Source: Holophagales bacterium UBA5704
GTDB lineage: Bacteria; Acidobacteriota; Thermoanaerobaculia; Multivoradales; UBA5704
NCBI GenBank assembly: GCA_002420005.1
Contig: DIHE01000036.1
Coordinates: 51,754-115,753 of the forward strand
DNA length: 64,000 bases
Reading direction: 5' to 3'
The position numbers were made by a program, and so were the translations under genes. The notes under the pieces are model-generated. The model did not search any database. It was given only the letters and a program-made list of their open reading frames with translations, and was not told where the DNA came from. Positions 17,082-26,600 of this stretch are shown piece by piece (within the stretch, counting starts at the first letter, position 1; the number at the start of each line of letters is the position of its first letter).

Positions 17082-18091
17082 GGCTGCTTCTCCCAGCGGG
17101 CGGTGCGCTCTCCGGTGCGGCCGGGCCAGGTGAAGCGCAGGCCGGTGGTGCCGGCACGGAGAGTGGGGCGCTCTGCGGCCGGGGTCTCGGTGGGGACCGC
17201 CGCCTGGCGCAGGGTGCGGCCGTTCGCATCCAGCTCGGCGAGGGCCCAGCCGCGCGGCTCCGCAGTGCGGTAGAGGAGCCAGGCCTTGCCGCGCGGTGCC
17301 GGCTCGAAGGTCGGGTAGAGCGTCCCCGGGCCTCCGGCGCTCTCCGGCCGGCTCCAGGCTCCATTGCGGAAGCGGGAGACCACCACCCGGTACTCGGCGC
17401 CATCGAATCGGCTCCAGGCGAGCAGGGCGCCGCCACGGGTGGCGGTGAGGGTCGGGGTGATGTCCGGCACCTCATTGCCTCCGGCCGCGCGCCGCGCCGG
17501 GCTCCAGGTGCCGTCTTTGGCGCGCCGGCTCCAGACGATCTCGTCGTCCGTGCCGTCGAAGGCGCTCCAGGCGGCGAGCCAGCCGCCGTCGGTGAGCCGT
17601 GTGGCGGTCAAGGCGAGCTGGCTGCCGGGGCCGGGCGCCGCGACCGCCTGCGGTGCGCTCCAGCCGGCGCCGGTCCATTCCGCGAAGCGGACGCCGAACG
17701 TGCGGCGGTCGTTTCCTTCCAGCCAGAGCAGGCCGGTGAGGCGGCCGTCGTCGACCAGAGGCAGCGGCTGCTGGCGCATGGGGGCGGTTCGGCCTCCTGG
17801 GGGCGGGAGCTCGGTCGCGACGGCACCGTCGCCGGTCAGAAGGAGGATTTCGCTGCGGCCCTCCGCGTCCGGGCGGATGCCCGCGGCGAGCCAGCCGGTC
17901 TCCAGGGGAAGGGCGGTGTCGATGGCGGACCCCGGTGGAACCGGGAGGGCGATGCGTTCTCCGGTGGCGAGCTGGAGCCGTGCACCCCCCTCCTCAACCG
18001 GCAGGAGGAGAGGGCGGGACACCTCGGCCCCGGCCCGTCCGACCAGAGACAGCAAGGCGGAAACGACGAGGGCGAAGCGGGCTGTGCTCAT
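17078..18091 (-). CDS. Secreted protein of unknown function, beta-propeller-like repeats
   Basis: I do not recognise a named family. The 337-residue protein has a signal peptide (ARFALVVSALLSLVGRAGA). Its body shows recurring Trp-rich blade-like motifs: FAEWTGAGWSAPQ, IVWSRRAKDGTWSPAR and VVVSRFRNGAWSRPE, each followed by a segment such as LTATRGGALLAWSRFDG. This pattern resembles sialidase or BNR-type propeller repeats, without a clear catalytic motif. A longer frame begins at 18130, but the start at 18091 puts the signal peptide at the N-terminus and fits a candidate promoter just upstream. It is coupled by a 4-nt overlap to the GDSL esterase, suggesting joint action outside the cell. Confidence 0.7.
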   Translation of the reverse strand: MSTARFALVVSALLSLVGRAGAEVSRPLLLPVEEGGARLQLATGERIALPVPPGSAIDTALPLETGWLAAGIRPDAEGRSEILLLTGDGAVATELPPPGGRTAPMRQQPLPLVDDGRLTGLLWLEGNDRRTFGVRFAEWTGAGWSAPQAVAAPGPGSQLALTATRLTDGGWLAAWSAFDGTDDEIVWSRRAKDGTWSPARRAAGGNEVPDITPTLTATRGGALLAWSRFDGAEYRVVVSRFRNGAWSRPESAGGPGTLYPTFEPAPRGKAWLLYRTAEPRGWALAELDANGRTLRQAAVPTETPAAERPTLRAGTTGLRFTWPGRTGERTARWEKQP

Positions 18092-18100
18092 CTCGCATCT

Positions 18101-18130
18101 ATCGTAAGGCGACGCCGGGAGGGAGGTCAA
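18101..18130 (-). promoter_or_regulatory. Candidate promoter for the secreted-protein operon
   Basis: On the minus strand, ttgacc (18130-18125, 5/6 to the -35 consensus) is followed after 18 bases by tacgat (18106-18101, 4/6 to the -10 consensus). Transcription would begin only a few bases before the ATG at 18091, implying a very short leader. This would exclude the longer reading frame from 18130. Confidence 0.4.
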
Positions 18131-18164
18131 CGGGAGGCGTTCTGCGGCGCACGGGTAACCGTCA

Positions 18165-18173
18165 TGCTAGAAT
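18165..18173 (+). promoter_or_regulatory. Candidate extended -10 promoter of the permease/NRPS operon
   Basis: tgctagaat (TGn plus TAGAAT, 5/6 to consensus) lies 31 bases before the permease ATG, in the divergent gap of 113 bases. A start near 18180 would give a leader of about 25 bases containing the gaggag site. No -35 at 16-18 bases is evident. The element resembles tgctatact before the tRNA-Arg. If real, it could drive the whole 45-kb operon downstream. Confidence 0.42.
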
Positions 18174-18204
18174 TCTCCGGGTCATCAAGAACGAGGAGAT
18201 GTTC

Positions 18205-20643
18205 ATGCTCGGAGATCTCTACCAGGATGTGCGTCTTGACTTGAAGTCTCTTTTCCGCCGCCCGTCGGTTCCGGTCGCGGCGGCGGTCGCCGCGATGGCG
18301 CTCGGAATCGGCGCCGCCGTGACGATCTTCAGTGTCGTCAACACCGTGCTCCTGCGACCCTTGCCTTATCCCGGCGCAGATCGCGTGGTGGCGGTATGGA
18401 ATCACTTCGCCAAGGTGGGTCTTCTCCGTCTTGAGAGCTCGGTGCCCGAGTTTTTCGACTACCGTGATCAGAACACCACGCTCGAGGCTCTCGCCGCAAT
18501 CGTCACCACGCAAGGAAACCTCACCGGAGTGGGCGAGCCGGAGAGGATCAAGCTCGCGCTCGTGTCTCCCGCGCTGTTTTCCGTTCTGGGGGTTGAGGCC
18601 GGGCACGGTCGCGTGTTTGCCGACGGCGAAGATGGGCTGGATGCGCCGCGTGTCGCTGTGCTCAGTGACGCGTTCTGGCACCGTCGCCACGCTGCGGATC
18701 CGCAGGTGATCGGTCGCGATCTGACCATCAACGGCAACCTTTACACCGTCATCGGTGTCATGCCCCCCGGCTTCAGATATCCGGAGAACGTCGACCTTTG
18801 GGCACCGTTGCGCCTGGATCCGTCGGAAGACCGGGGCAACCACTATCTGGCCTGTCTCGGGCGGCTGAAGCCCGGCGTCGATCTGAGCATGGCGCAAGCC
18901 GATATGAGCGCCATCGCCCACCGTATGCAGCAGGATTTCCCGAATGCCTACCGGAGCGATGGTGGATGGGGGGTGAGCCTCACCTCTTTCCACGAGGAGC
19001 TGACCGGCGACGTCCGTCCGGCGCTCGTCATTCTGCTCGTCGCGGTCGGCCTCGTTCTGCTGGCCGCCTGCACCAACGTGGTCAACCTGCAGCTCGGGCG
19101 GGCCCTGGCCCGCAGCCGCGAGATCGCCATCCGGACGGCTCTGGGTGAGCCGCGAGGACGCATGATCCTCCGTTTCATCTCCGAGAGCCTTGTCGTGACC
19201 CTCTTTGGAGGGGTCCTCGGCGTCGGTCTCGCAGCCCTCGCCGTGCGCGCCTTGACCCGGATCGACCCGGCGGCGATTCCGCGGTCTTACGAGATCGCTC
19301 TCGATACGAGGGTCCTTCTCTTCGCCGCCGCGCTGGTCCTGGTCAGCGGTCTCGTGATCGGCCTGGTGCCGGCGGTGCAATCCTCAAAGCTGGGCCTGAC
19401 CGAGGAGCTCAAGGAGGGGGGAGAGAAGTCGGTGGGGGGGCGGGGCCGGCAGCGAGTCCGCCGCATGCTGGTGGTCATCGAGACGGCGCTGGCTGTGGTG
19501 CTGGTCATCGGTGCCGTCCTGGCGGCCCGCACGTTCATCCATTTGCGGAGCATCGACCCCGGGTTCAAGCCCGGGAATACCCTGACGTTGCAGATCCCCC
19601 TGCCGGCGAAGAAGTATTCGGATCCGCCGCGAGTGATCGCTTTTTACAAGCAACTCGTCGAAGAAGTCGCCGCCCTGCCCGGGGTTCGACATACCGGCGT
19701 CACCGATTGTATTCCGTTGTCTCAGAGCGGTTGTACCATTTCCGGTTCCTATTACCTCGAGGATCGCATGCCGGCCCCTGACGGAATGCCTCCAGAAGGA
19801 GAGATGAACTTCACCTACCCTGGCTACTTCGATGCCATGGGGATTTCCCTGAAGGAGGGGAGGTTCCTGGTCCTCCAGGACAACGAGGAAACCCGGAACG
19901 CCCCCGGTGTCGTGGTCGTCGACGAGGTGCTCGCCCGCCTCTCCTGGCCCGGTGAGAGCCCGATCGGCAAGCGATTGAAGTTCAACCCGAGCGCGGAGAC
20001 CCCTTGGCGGGTCGTGGTCGGCATGGTGTCGCACGTCAAGAGCTCCGGTCTTGACTCCGAGTCGCGGGGGCAGCTCTACATTCCGTTCGCGCGGTTCCCT
20101 TCCAACGTGTCTTACCTGGCGGTACGAACCGCAGGTGAGCCGGCCTCACTCGTCGGCCCGGTGCGCAGCCTGGTGACCAAGCTCGATCCGGATCTGCCGC
20201 TCTTCGATGTCCAGACCATGTCCGACCGGCTCTCCAAGTCGCTTGCCCTGCGACAACTCTCGATGTCTCTACTGCTGAGCCTGGCGGCCCTCGCTCTGTT
20301 TCTGGCGGCAATCGGTGTTTACAGCGTCATCGCCTACGCGGTGAGCCAGCGCAGTCGCGAGATCGGAATGCGCATGGCCCTCGGAGCCACCCGCAGCTCC
20401 ATTCTCAGAATGGTGGTGGGCGAAGGGGTCACCATGGCGCTGGCAGGCGTTGTGGCCGGCTTGGCCTTGGCGTATTGGGCGACGCGGCTGCTCGCCAGTC
20501 TTCTCTTCGGGGTGAGCGCCACCGATCCTGTGACCTATCTGACGACCTCCGTGCTGCTGGTTGCGGCAGCGGCGGCGGCGAGCTACTTTCCTGCCAGAAA
20601 GGCCTCCCGGGTGAGCCCGATGACCGTTCTCGGAAGGGATTAG
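18205..20643 (+). CDS. ADOP-type duplicated MacB/FtsX permease
   Basis: The 812-residue protein consists of two fused MacB/FtsX units. Each has one N-terminal transmembrane helix (about residues 22-45 and 430-450), a large periplasmic MacB_PCD domain, and a three-helix FtsX bundle (about 275-420 and 680-810). Recurrent motifs are SREIAIRTALGEPRGRMILRF and SREIGMRMALGATRSSILRM. This layout without an ATPase is the acidobacterial duplicated orphan permease type. The ATG at 18205 is preferred over 18199, because aggag at 18194-18198 abuts the latter. It ends 25 bases before the NRPS gene, so it is probably in that operon. Export or self-protection is plausible, but family members are very numerous and their substrates unknown. 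Confidence 0.85.
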   Translation: MLGDLYQDVRLDLKSLFRRPSVPVAAAVAAMALGIGAAVTIFSVVNTVLLRPLPYPGADRVVAVWNHFAKVGLLRLESSVPEFFDYRDQNTTLEALAAIVTTQGNLTGVGEPERIKLALVSPALFSVLGVEAGHGRVFADGEDGLDAPRVAVLSDAFWHRRHAADPQVIGRDLTINGNLYTVIGVMPPGFRYPENVDLWAPLRLDPSEDRGNHYLACLGRLKPGVDLSMAQADMSAIAHRMQQDFPNAYRSDGGWGVSLTSFHEELTGDVRPALVILLVAVGLVLLAACTNVVNLQLGRALARSREIAIRTALGEPRGRMILRFISESLVVTLFGGVLGVGLAALAVRALTRIDPAAIPRSYEIALDTRVLLFAAALVLVSGLVIGLVPAVQSSKLGLTEELKEGGEKSVGGRGRQRVRRMLVVIETALAVVLVIGAVLAARTFIHLRSIDPGFKPGNTLTLQIPLPAKKYSDPPRVIAFYKQLVEEVAALPGVRHTGVTDCIPLSQSGCTISGSYYLEDRMPAPDGMPPEGEMNFTYPGYFDAMGISLKEGRFLVLQDNEETRNAPGVVVVDEVLARLSWPGESPIGKRLKFNPSAETPWRVVVGMVSHVKSSGLDSESRGQLYIPFARFPSNVSYLAVRTAGEPASLVGPVRSLVTKLDPDLPLFDVQTMSDRLSKSLALRQLSMSLLLSLAALALFLAAIGVYSVIAYAVSQRSREIGMRMALGATRSSILRMVVGEGVTMALAGVVAGLALAYWATRLLASLLFGVSATDPVTYLTTSVLLVAAAAAASYFPARKASRVSPMTVLGRD

Positions 20644-20668
20644 CTGCAGCCCGTCGGGAGCTGAACGC

Positions 20669-23600
20669 ATGGAGCGGAGAGCGCCAGTTGTGACGGATCG
20701 CACGATCGTCGATGTGCTTCGCATGCGGGCGCTCCGGCAGCCTGATCGCCCGATCTATACATATCTGCTGGACGGCGAAGTCGAAGCAGGCGGGCTGACT
20801 TTCGCCGAGCTCGACCGCCGGGCGCGCGCCATCGGCGCAGCGTTGCAGGCCTGCACCGCAAGCGGCGACCGGTTGCTCCTTCTGCTTCCGTCCAACCTGG
20901 AGCTTGTGACCGCCTTTTTCGGATGTCTTTATGCCGGGGTGGTCGCTGTGCCGGCCTATCCGCCGCAGTCGCGCCGCCACCTTCCGCGCCTGCTTTCGAT
21001 CGTCGAGGATGCGCGGCCCGCGGTGGTCTTGACCAGCGCCGCTCTGCTGCCGCGGCTGCAGCGGCTGTGTGCGGGAGCCGAGGGGCGGCTCGCCACGTTG
21101 CGCTGGGTCGCGGGTGATCTCCTGTCCGATGACCTGGCCGCCGATTGGGGGGCGCCGGCCCTGGTGCCGGAGTCGCTGGCATTTCTCCAGTACACCTCGG
21201 GCTCCACCGCCGCTCCGAAGGGAGTGATGGTCAGCCACGGCAATCTGATCCACAACGAGGAGATGATCCAGAGGGCCTTCGGACAGTCGGAGGACTCGGT
21301 CGTGGTGGGGTGGTTGCCGCTCTACCACGACATGGGGTTGATCGGAAACCTCCTGCAACCGCTCTTTGCAGGGGCCCGTTGCATCCTGATGTCGCCGATG
21401 GCCTTCCTGCAGCGCCCGGCCCGCTGGCTGGAGGCGGTGGCGCGCTATCGCGCCACGACCAGCGGCGGTCCCAACTTTGCCTATGAGCTGTGCGTGCGCA
21501 GGGTGGGAGAGGAGGCGCGGTCGGAACTCGACCTGTCGAGCTGGCAGGTGGCCTTCAGCGGCGCCGAGCCGGTGCGGGCTGCGACTCTGGAGCGCTTCAT
21601 CGCGGCCTTCGCTCCGTGCGGCTTCCGCCGCGAGGCGTTCTACCCCTGCTACGGGTTGGCCGAGGCGACGCTGTTCGTCTCCGGTGGCCTGCGGAACCAG
21701 CCGCCGCGGGTGGAGGCGTTCGCCGCCGCGGCCCTGGAAGAGAACCGGGCCGAGCCGGCGGCGGACGGGGCGGCGCGGCGCGAGCTGGTGTCGTGTGGCC
21801 GGGCCTGGATGGAGCAGCAGGCCGTCATCGCGGATCCGGTGACCGGGATACGCTGCGTTCCGGGCCGGGTGGGGGAGATCTGGATCTCCGGCCCCAGTGT
21901 GGCCATGGGCTACTGGGGTCTGCCCGAGGCGACCGAGCGCGACTTCCGTGCCGGTCTGGCCGGCGAGCCGGAGGCCGGCCTCTTTCTGCGCACGGGCGAC
22001 CTCGGATTCGTGGCGGGAGGCGACCTGTTCATCACCGGCCGGCTCAAGGATCTCATCGTCCTGCGCGGCCGCAATCACTACCCCCAGGATCTCGAGCTGA
22101 CGTCCGAGCGCGCGCACCCGGCGCTGCGAACCGGCTGCGTCGCCGCCTTCTCTGTGGAGGTGGACGGGGAGGAGCGGCTGGTGCTGGCCTGCGAGGTCGA
22201 GGACCAGACGGTGGCGGCCGGCGAGATAGGGATGGCGATCCGGCAGGCGGTCGCCGAGGAGCACGAGGTCCGCGTCCACGAGGTGCTCCTTCTGCGCGCC
22301 GGCACGATCCCCAAGACGACGAGCGGCAAGGTGCAGCGCCATGCCTGCCGGAAGGGCTGGCAGGACGGCTCCCTGGCCGTTCTCGGGCGCAGCGGCGCGG
22401 TCCACGAGGAGGCGGGCGCCGGAGAGCCGGTCGCCGGAGCGCTGGAGCTGCAGGCGTTGCCACCCGACGAGCGGCTGGCGGCCCTGATCGCCTGGCTCGG
22501 CGCAGAGGTGGCCGGACTCCTGGAGATACCCGTGTCGCGGGTGCCGGTGGAGATGCCTCTCACCGCCCTGGGCCTCGACTCGCTGGCCGCGGCGGAGCTG
22601 GGCCGGCGCCTGATCCGGAGTCTGGGAGTCGAGGTGAGCCCTGCCGCGCTCCTCGCGGGAGCCGACTTGGCGGGGCTGGCCCGGGAGGCGCTGGAGCAGC
22701 TCGGTGCGAAGGGCGATCCGGCGGGCCCGCGCCTGACGGCAGGGAGGCCGGTTGTGGAAGGTCCGCTGTCGTTCGGACAGAAGGCCCTCTGGTTCCTTCA
22801 CCGGCTGGCGCCGGAGGGCGGCGTTCATCAAGGGACCTATCACATCGCCTCGGCGGCCCGGGTGCGCCCGGTTCTGGATTCGGGAGCCCTGCGGCGCACG
22901 CTGGAGGGCTTGGTGCGGCGCCATCCGGCCCTGCGGACCACCTTCCACGAGCTCGACGGGGAGCCGCGGCAGCGGATCCATTCTGAACCGCGGCTGGATC
23001 TCATGACGGCGGATGCCACGGCGTGGAGCGAAGCGGAGCTGCGGCGGCGTCTGGAGGAGGAGGCCTTCCGCCCCTTCGATCTGGAGAAGGGCCCGCTGCT
23101 GCGGGCCGGGCTGTTCCGGCGTTCTGCCGGGGAGGACGTGGTGCTCCTCGCCGTCCACCACCTGGTGGCCGATTTCTGGACGCTGGGGGTTCTGGTCCGC
23201 GAGCTGGGGGTGCTCTGGGCGGAGCATGCACAAGACCGGCCGGCGGCGCTCGCGCCTCTTCCCGTCACCTATGCCGACTGGGTGCGCTGGCAGGAGGAGC
23301 GGATCGGCGGCGCCGAAGGGGAGAGGCTTCGGCGCTTCTGGGAAAGCCGGCTCGCCGATGCGCCTCCCGAGCTCGCGCTGCCGGTCGACCGGCGCCGCTC
23401 CGCCGCCACCGGCGACGCGGGGGGCGCAGTCCTCTTTCGCATCGATTCCGAGCAGACGTGGGCGCTCCGGGCTCTCGCCCGGTCGCAGGGAGCCACACTG
23501 TTCACCGCGCTCCTCGCCCTGTTCCAGGCACTTCTCCACCGGATGACGGGCGAGACGGACATCCTGGTGGGCAGCCCGACCTCGGGCCGGAGCCGCCCGG

Positions 23601-26600
23601 AGATCGCCGGGCTGGTCGGGTATCTGGCCAACCTCGTCGTGCTGCGGTGCGACCTGGACGGCCGGCAGGGGGCGCCGGGTTTCGCGGCGTTCCTGGGGCA
23701 AGTCCGCAAGACCGTGCTGGAGGCTTTCGAGCACCAGGACTACCCCTTCCCGCTCCTGGCGGAGACGCTGGCTCTCGGCCGGGAGCCCGGACGCACGCCG
23801 CTCGTCCGGGCGGTGTGCGTCCTCCAGAAGGCGGCGGCGCCGCTGGCGCGCCTGGGAGCGTTCGCCGTCGGTGAGCCGGGCGTGCGCCTCGATCTGGGCG
23901 GCCTCGAGCTGGAGTCGCTCCCTCTGGACGAACGCTTCGCGCAGTTCGAGCTGACGCTGCGGGCGGCCGAGCTGGAGGAGAGGATCGCCGCATCGTTTCT
24001 CTACTGCGCGGATCTCTTCGACGCGGCGACGGTGGCACGCCTGGCCGGCCATTGCAGCGCGCTCTTGGCGGCGGCGCTCGAGGCACCGGGGCGGAGCCTG
24101 GGCGAGCTGCCGCTCCTTTCCCCGGGCGAGCGCCACCAGTTGGTCGCGGAGTGGACCGACACGGCCGCGCCGACCCGTTACGACCGCCGGGTGCACGAGC
24201 TGGTGGAGGCCCAGGCGCAAGCCAGGCCCGAGGCCGTGGCCGTGGTTCAGAACGATCTCCATGTCACGTATGCCGTGCTGGAGCGCCGTGCCGCGGAGCT
24301 GGCGAACCGGCTCCGCTCCCTCGGCGTCCGCTCGGAGGTGCCCGTCGGGCTCTGCGCGGAGCGCTCGCCGGACCTGGTGGTGGGAGCCCTGGCGATCTGG
24401 AAGGCGGGCGGGGCGTACGTCCCGCTCGATCCCGCGTATCCCCCGGAGCATCTCGCCTTCGCGATGGAGGACACCGCCATGCCGGTGCTCCTCACGCAGC
24501 GCCGCCTCGCCGAGCGGATCCCGGGCGATCGCTCGCGGATCGTCCTCCTGGACGACCTGGAGGGAGAAGCGCCGGCCACGGCGCCGGCACCGCCAGGCTC
24601 GCCCCTGGAGCGGGCCTATGTCATCTACACCTCGGGCTCGACGGGGCGGCCAAAGGGAGTCGACATTTCCCAGAGCGCCCTGCTGAATCTCCTCTCCTGG
24701 CATCTGGCGAGCTATCCCATGGTGCCTGGAGACCGGATCAGCCAGTTGGCCGGCTTGGCGTTCGACGCCACGGTGTGGGAGCTGTGGCCCGCTCTCGCGG
24801 CGGGTGCGGTGCTCCATCTGGCCGGCCGCGAGGAGACCCGCTGGGAGCCACGGGAGCTGCGCGACTGGCTGGTGGAGCGGCAGGTCCGCGTCTCCTTCCT
24901 GCCCACGCCGTTGGCCGAGGCGGTCCTCCTCCTGGAGTGGCCGCGGCACACCGCGCTGGAGGTGCTGCTGACAGGGGGAGACCGGCTCCTGGCCCGGCCA
25001 CCGGCCGGCCTCCCGTTTCGCCTGGTCAACCACTACGGCCCCACCGAGAACACGGTGGTGGCCACCTGCGCTTCGGTCGCCGCGGACGGCTCTGATGCCG
25101 GCCGGCCTCCGGCGATCGGCCGCCCCCTGCCCAATGTCGGCGCCCTGCTCCTCGATTCTGCCCTGCAGCCGGTTCCGGTGGGTGTGCCTGGCGAGCTGTG
25201 CCTGGGCGGGGCGAGCCTGGCCCGGGGCTACCTGGGCTGGCCGGACCTCACCGCGGAAAAGTTCGTCCCGCACCCTTGGAGCGGGCGGCCCGGAGAGCGC
25301 ATGTACCGCACGGGGGATCTGGTCCGGCGGCGCGCCGACGGCGCCCTCGAGTTCCTCGGGCGCATCGATCACCAGGTCAAGATCCGGGGCTTCCGCGCCG
25401 AGCCGGGCGAGGTCGAGGCGGCGCTTCGCGCCGTGGAGGGCGTGCGCGACGCGGTCGTGGTGGCGCAGGACTCTCCGGGCGGCCGCCGGCTGATCGCCTA
25501 CGTGGTGGGCGAGGCCGCAGCAAACGAGCTGCGCCAGCACCTGCGCCGCCGGCTGCCGGAGCCCATGGTTCCGGCGTTCTTCGTCGCCCTTCCCGAGCTG
25601 CCGCTGACGCCCAACGGCAAGATCGACCGGCGGGCGCTGCCGGAGCCGGAGTGCGCACCGGCGGAGCCGGGCGGGCCCGGCACACCGGTCGAGGAGCTGC
25701 TGGCCGGCATCTGGGCCGAAGTGCTCGGACTGGAACGGGTCGGTCTCCATGACAGCTTTTTCGATCTCGGCGGACATTCCCTGCTGGCCACGCGGGTCCT
25801 GTCGCGGCTGCGCCGGGTCTTCAGCGTGGAGCTGCCGGTGCGGGCCTTGTTCGAGCGGCCCACAGTGGCGGAGCTCGCCACGGCCGTCGAAGCGGCCCGT
25901 TCCACCGGGGGGGGACCGGCGCCTCCGCCGCCCGTCCCGGTGCCGCGCGGCGGCGAGATGCCGGCCTCCTTTGCCCAGGAGCGGCTCTGGTTCCTCGACC
26001 GCATGGAGCCGGGCACGCCCACCTACAACATGCCCGGCACCTTTGATCTCAACGGCCGCCTCGATGTGGCGGCGTTCACCGCGGCATTGCGCGGTGTGGT
26101 CGAGCGCCACGAGGTGCTGCGGACGGTCTTCCGGCAGGCCGACGGCAAGCCTCGCCAGCGCATTCTGCCGAAGCGCGAGATCAGGCTGCCGCTGCTCGAT
26201 CTCGCCGCGCTGCCGCCCGCGAGCCGCCGCGGCGAGGCGGAGCGGCTCGCCGCGGAGCACTCGCGGCACCGCTTCGACCTCGCCCGTGGCCCGCTGCTCG
26301 CCGCAACGCTCGTGCGGCTGGGGCCGGAACGCCACCTCCTTCTGATCGTGGTGCACCACGTCGTCTGCGACGGCTGGTCCCTCGCTCTCTTCGTCCGCGA
26401 GATCGGGGCGCTCTATGCCGCCTGCACGGAGGGTCAACCAGCCCCATTGCCGGAGCTGCCGATCCAGTACGCCGATTTCGCCGTCTGGCAGCGCGAGGTG
26501 GTCGCGGTGGCGCAGCAGGCCGAGCTCGCCTGGTGGCTCGACCGCCTGGGCGGCGAGATCGCTCCGCTCGACCTGCCCACCGACCGGCCCCGGCCGGCGG

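Noticed and set aside
17935..18204. N-terminal extension of the ADOP permease
   Set aside because: It overlaps the divergent secreted-protein gene and its promoter region; the ATG at 18205 has a properly spaced ribosome site and the family N-terminus.
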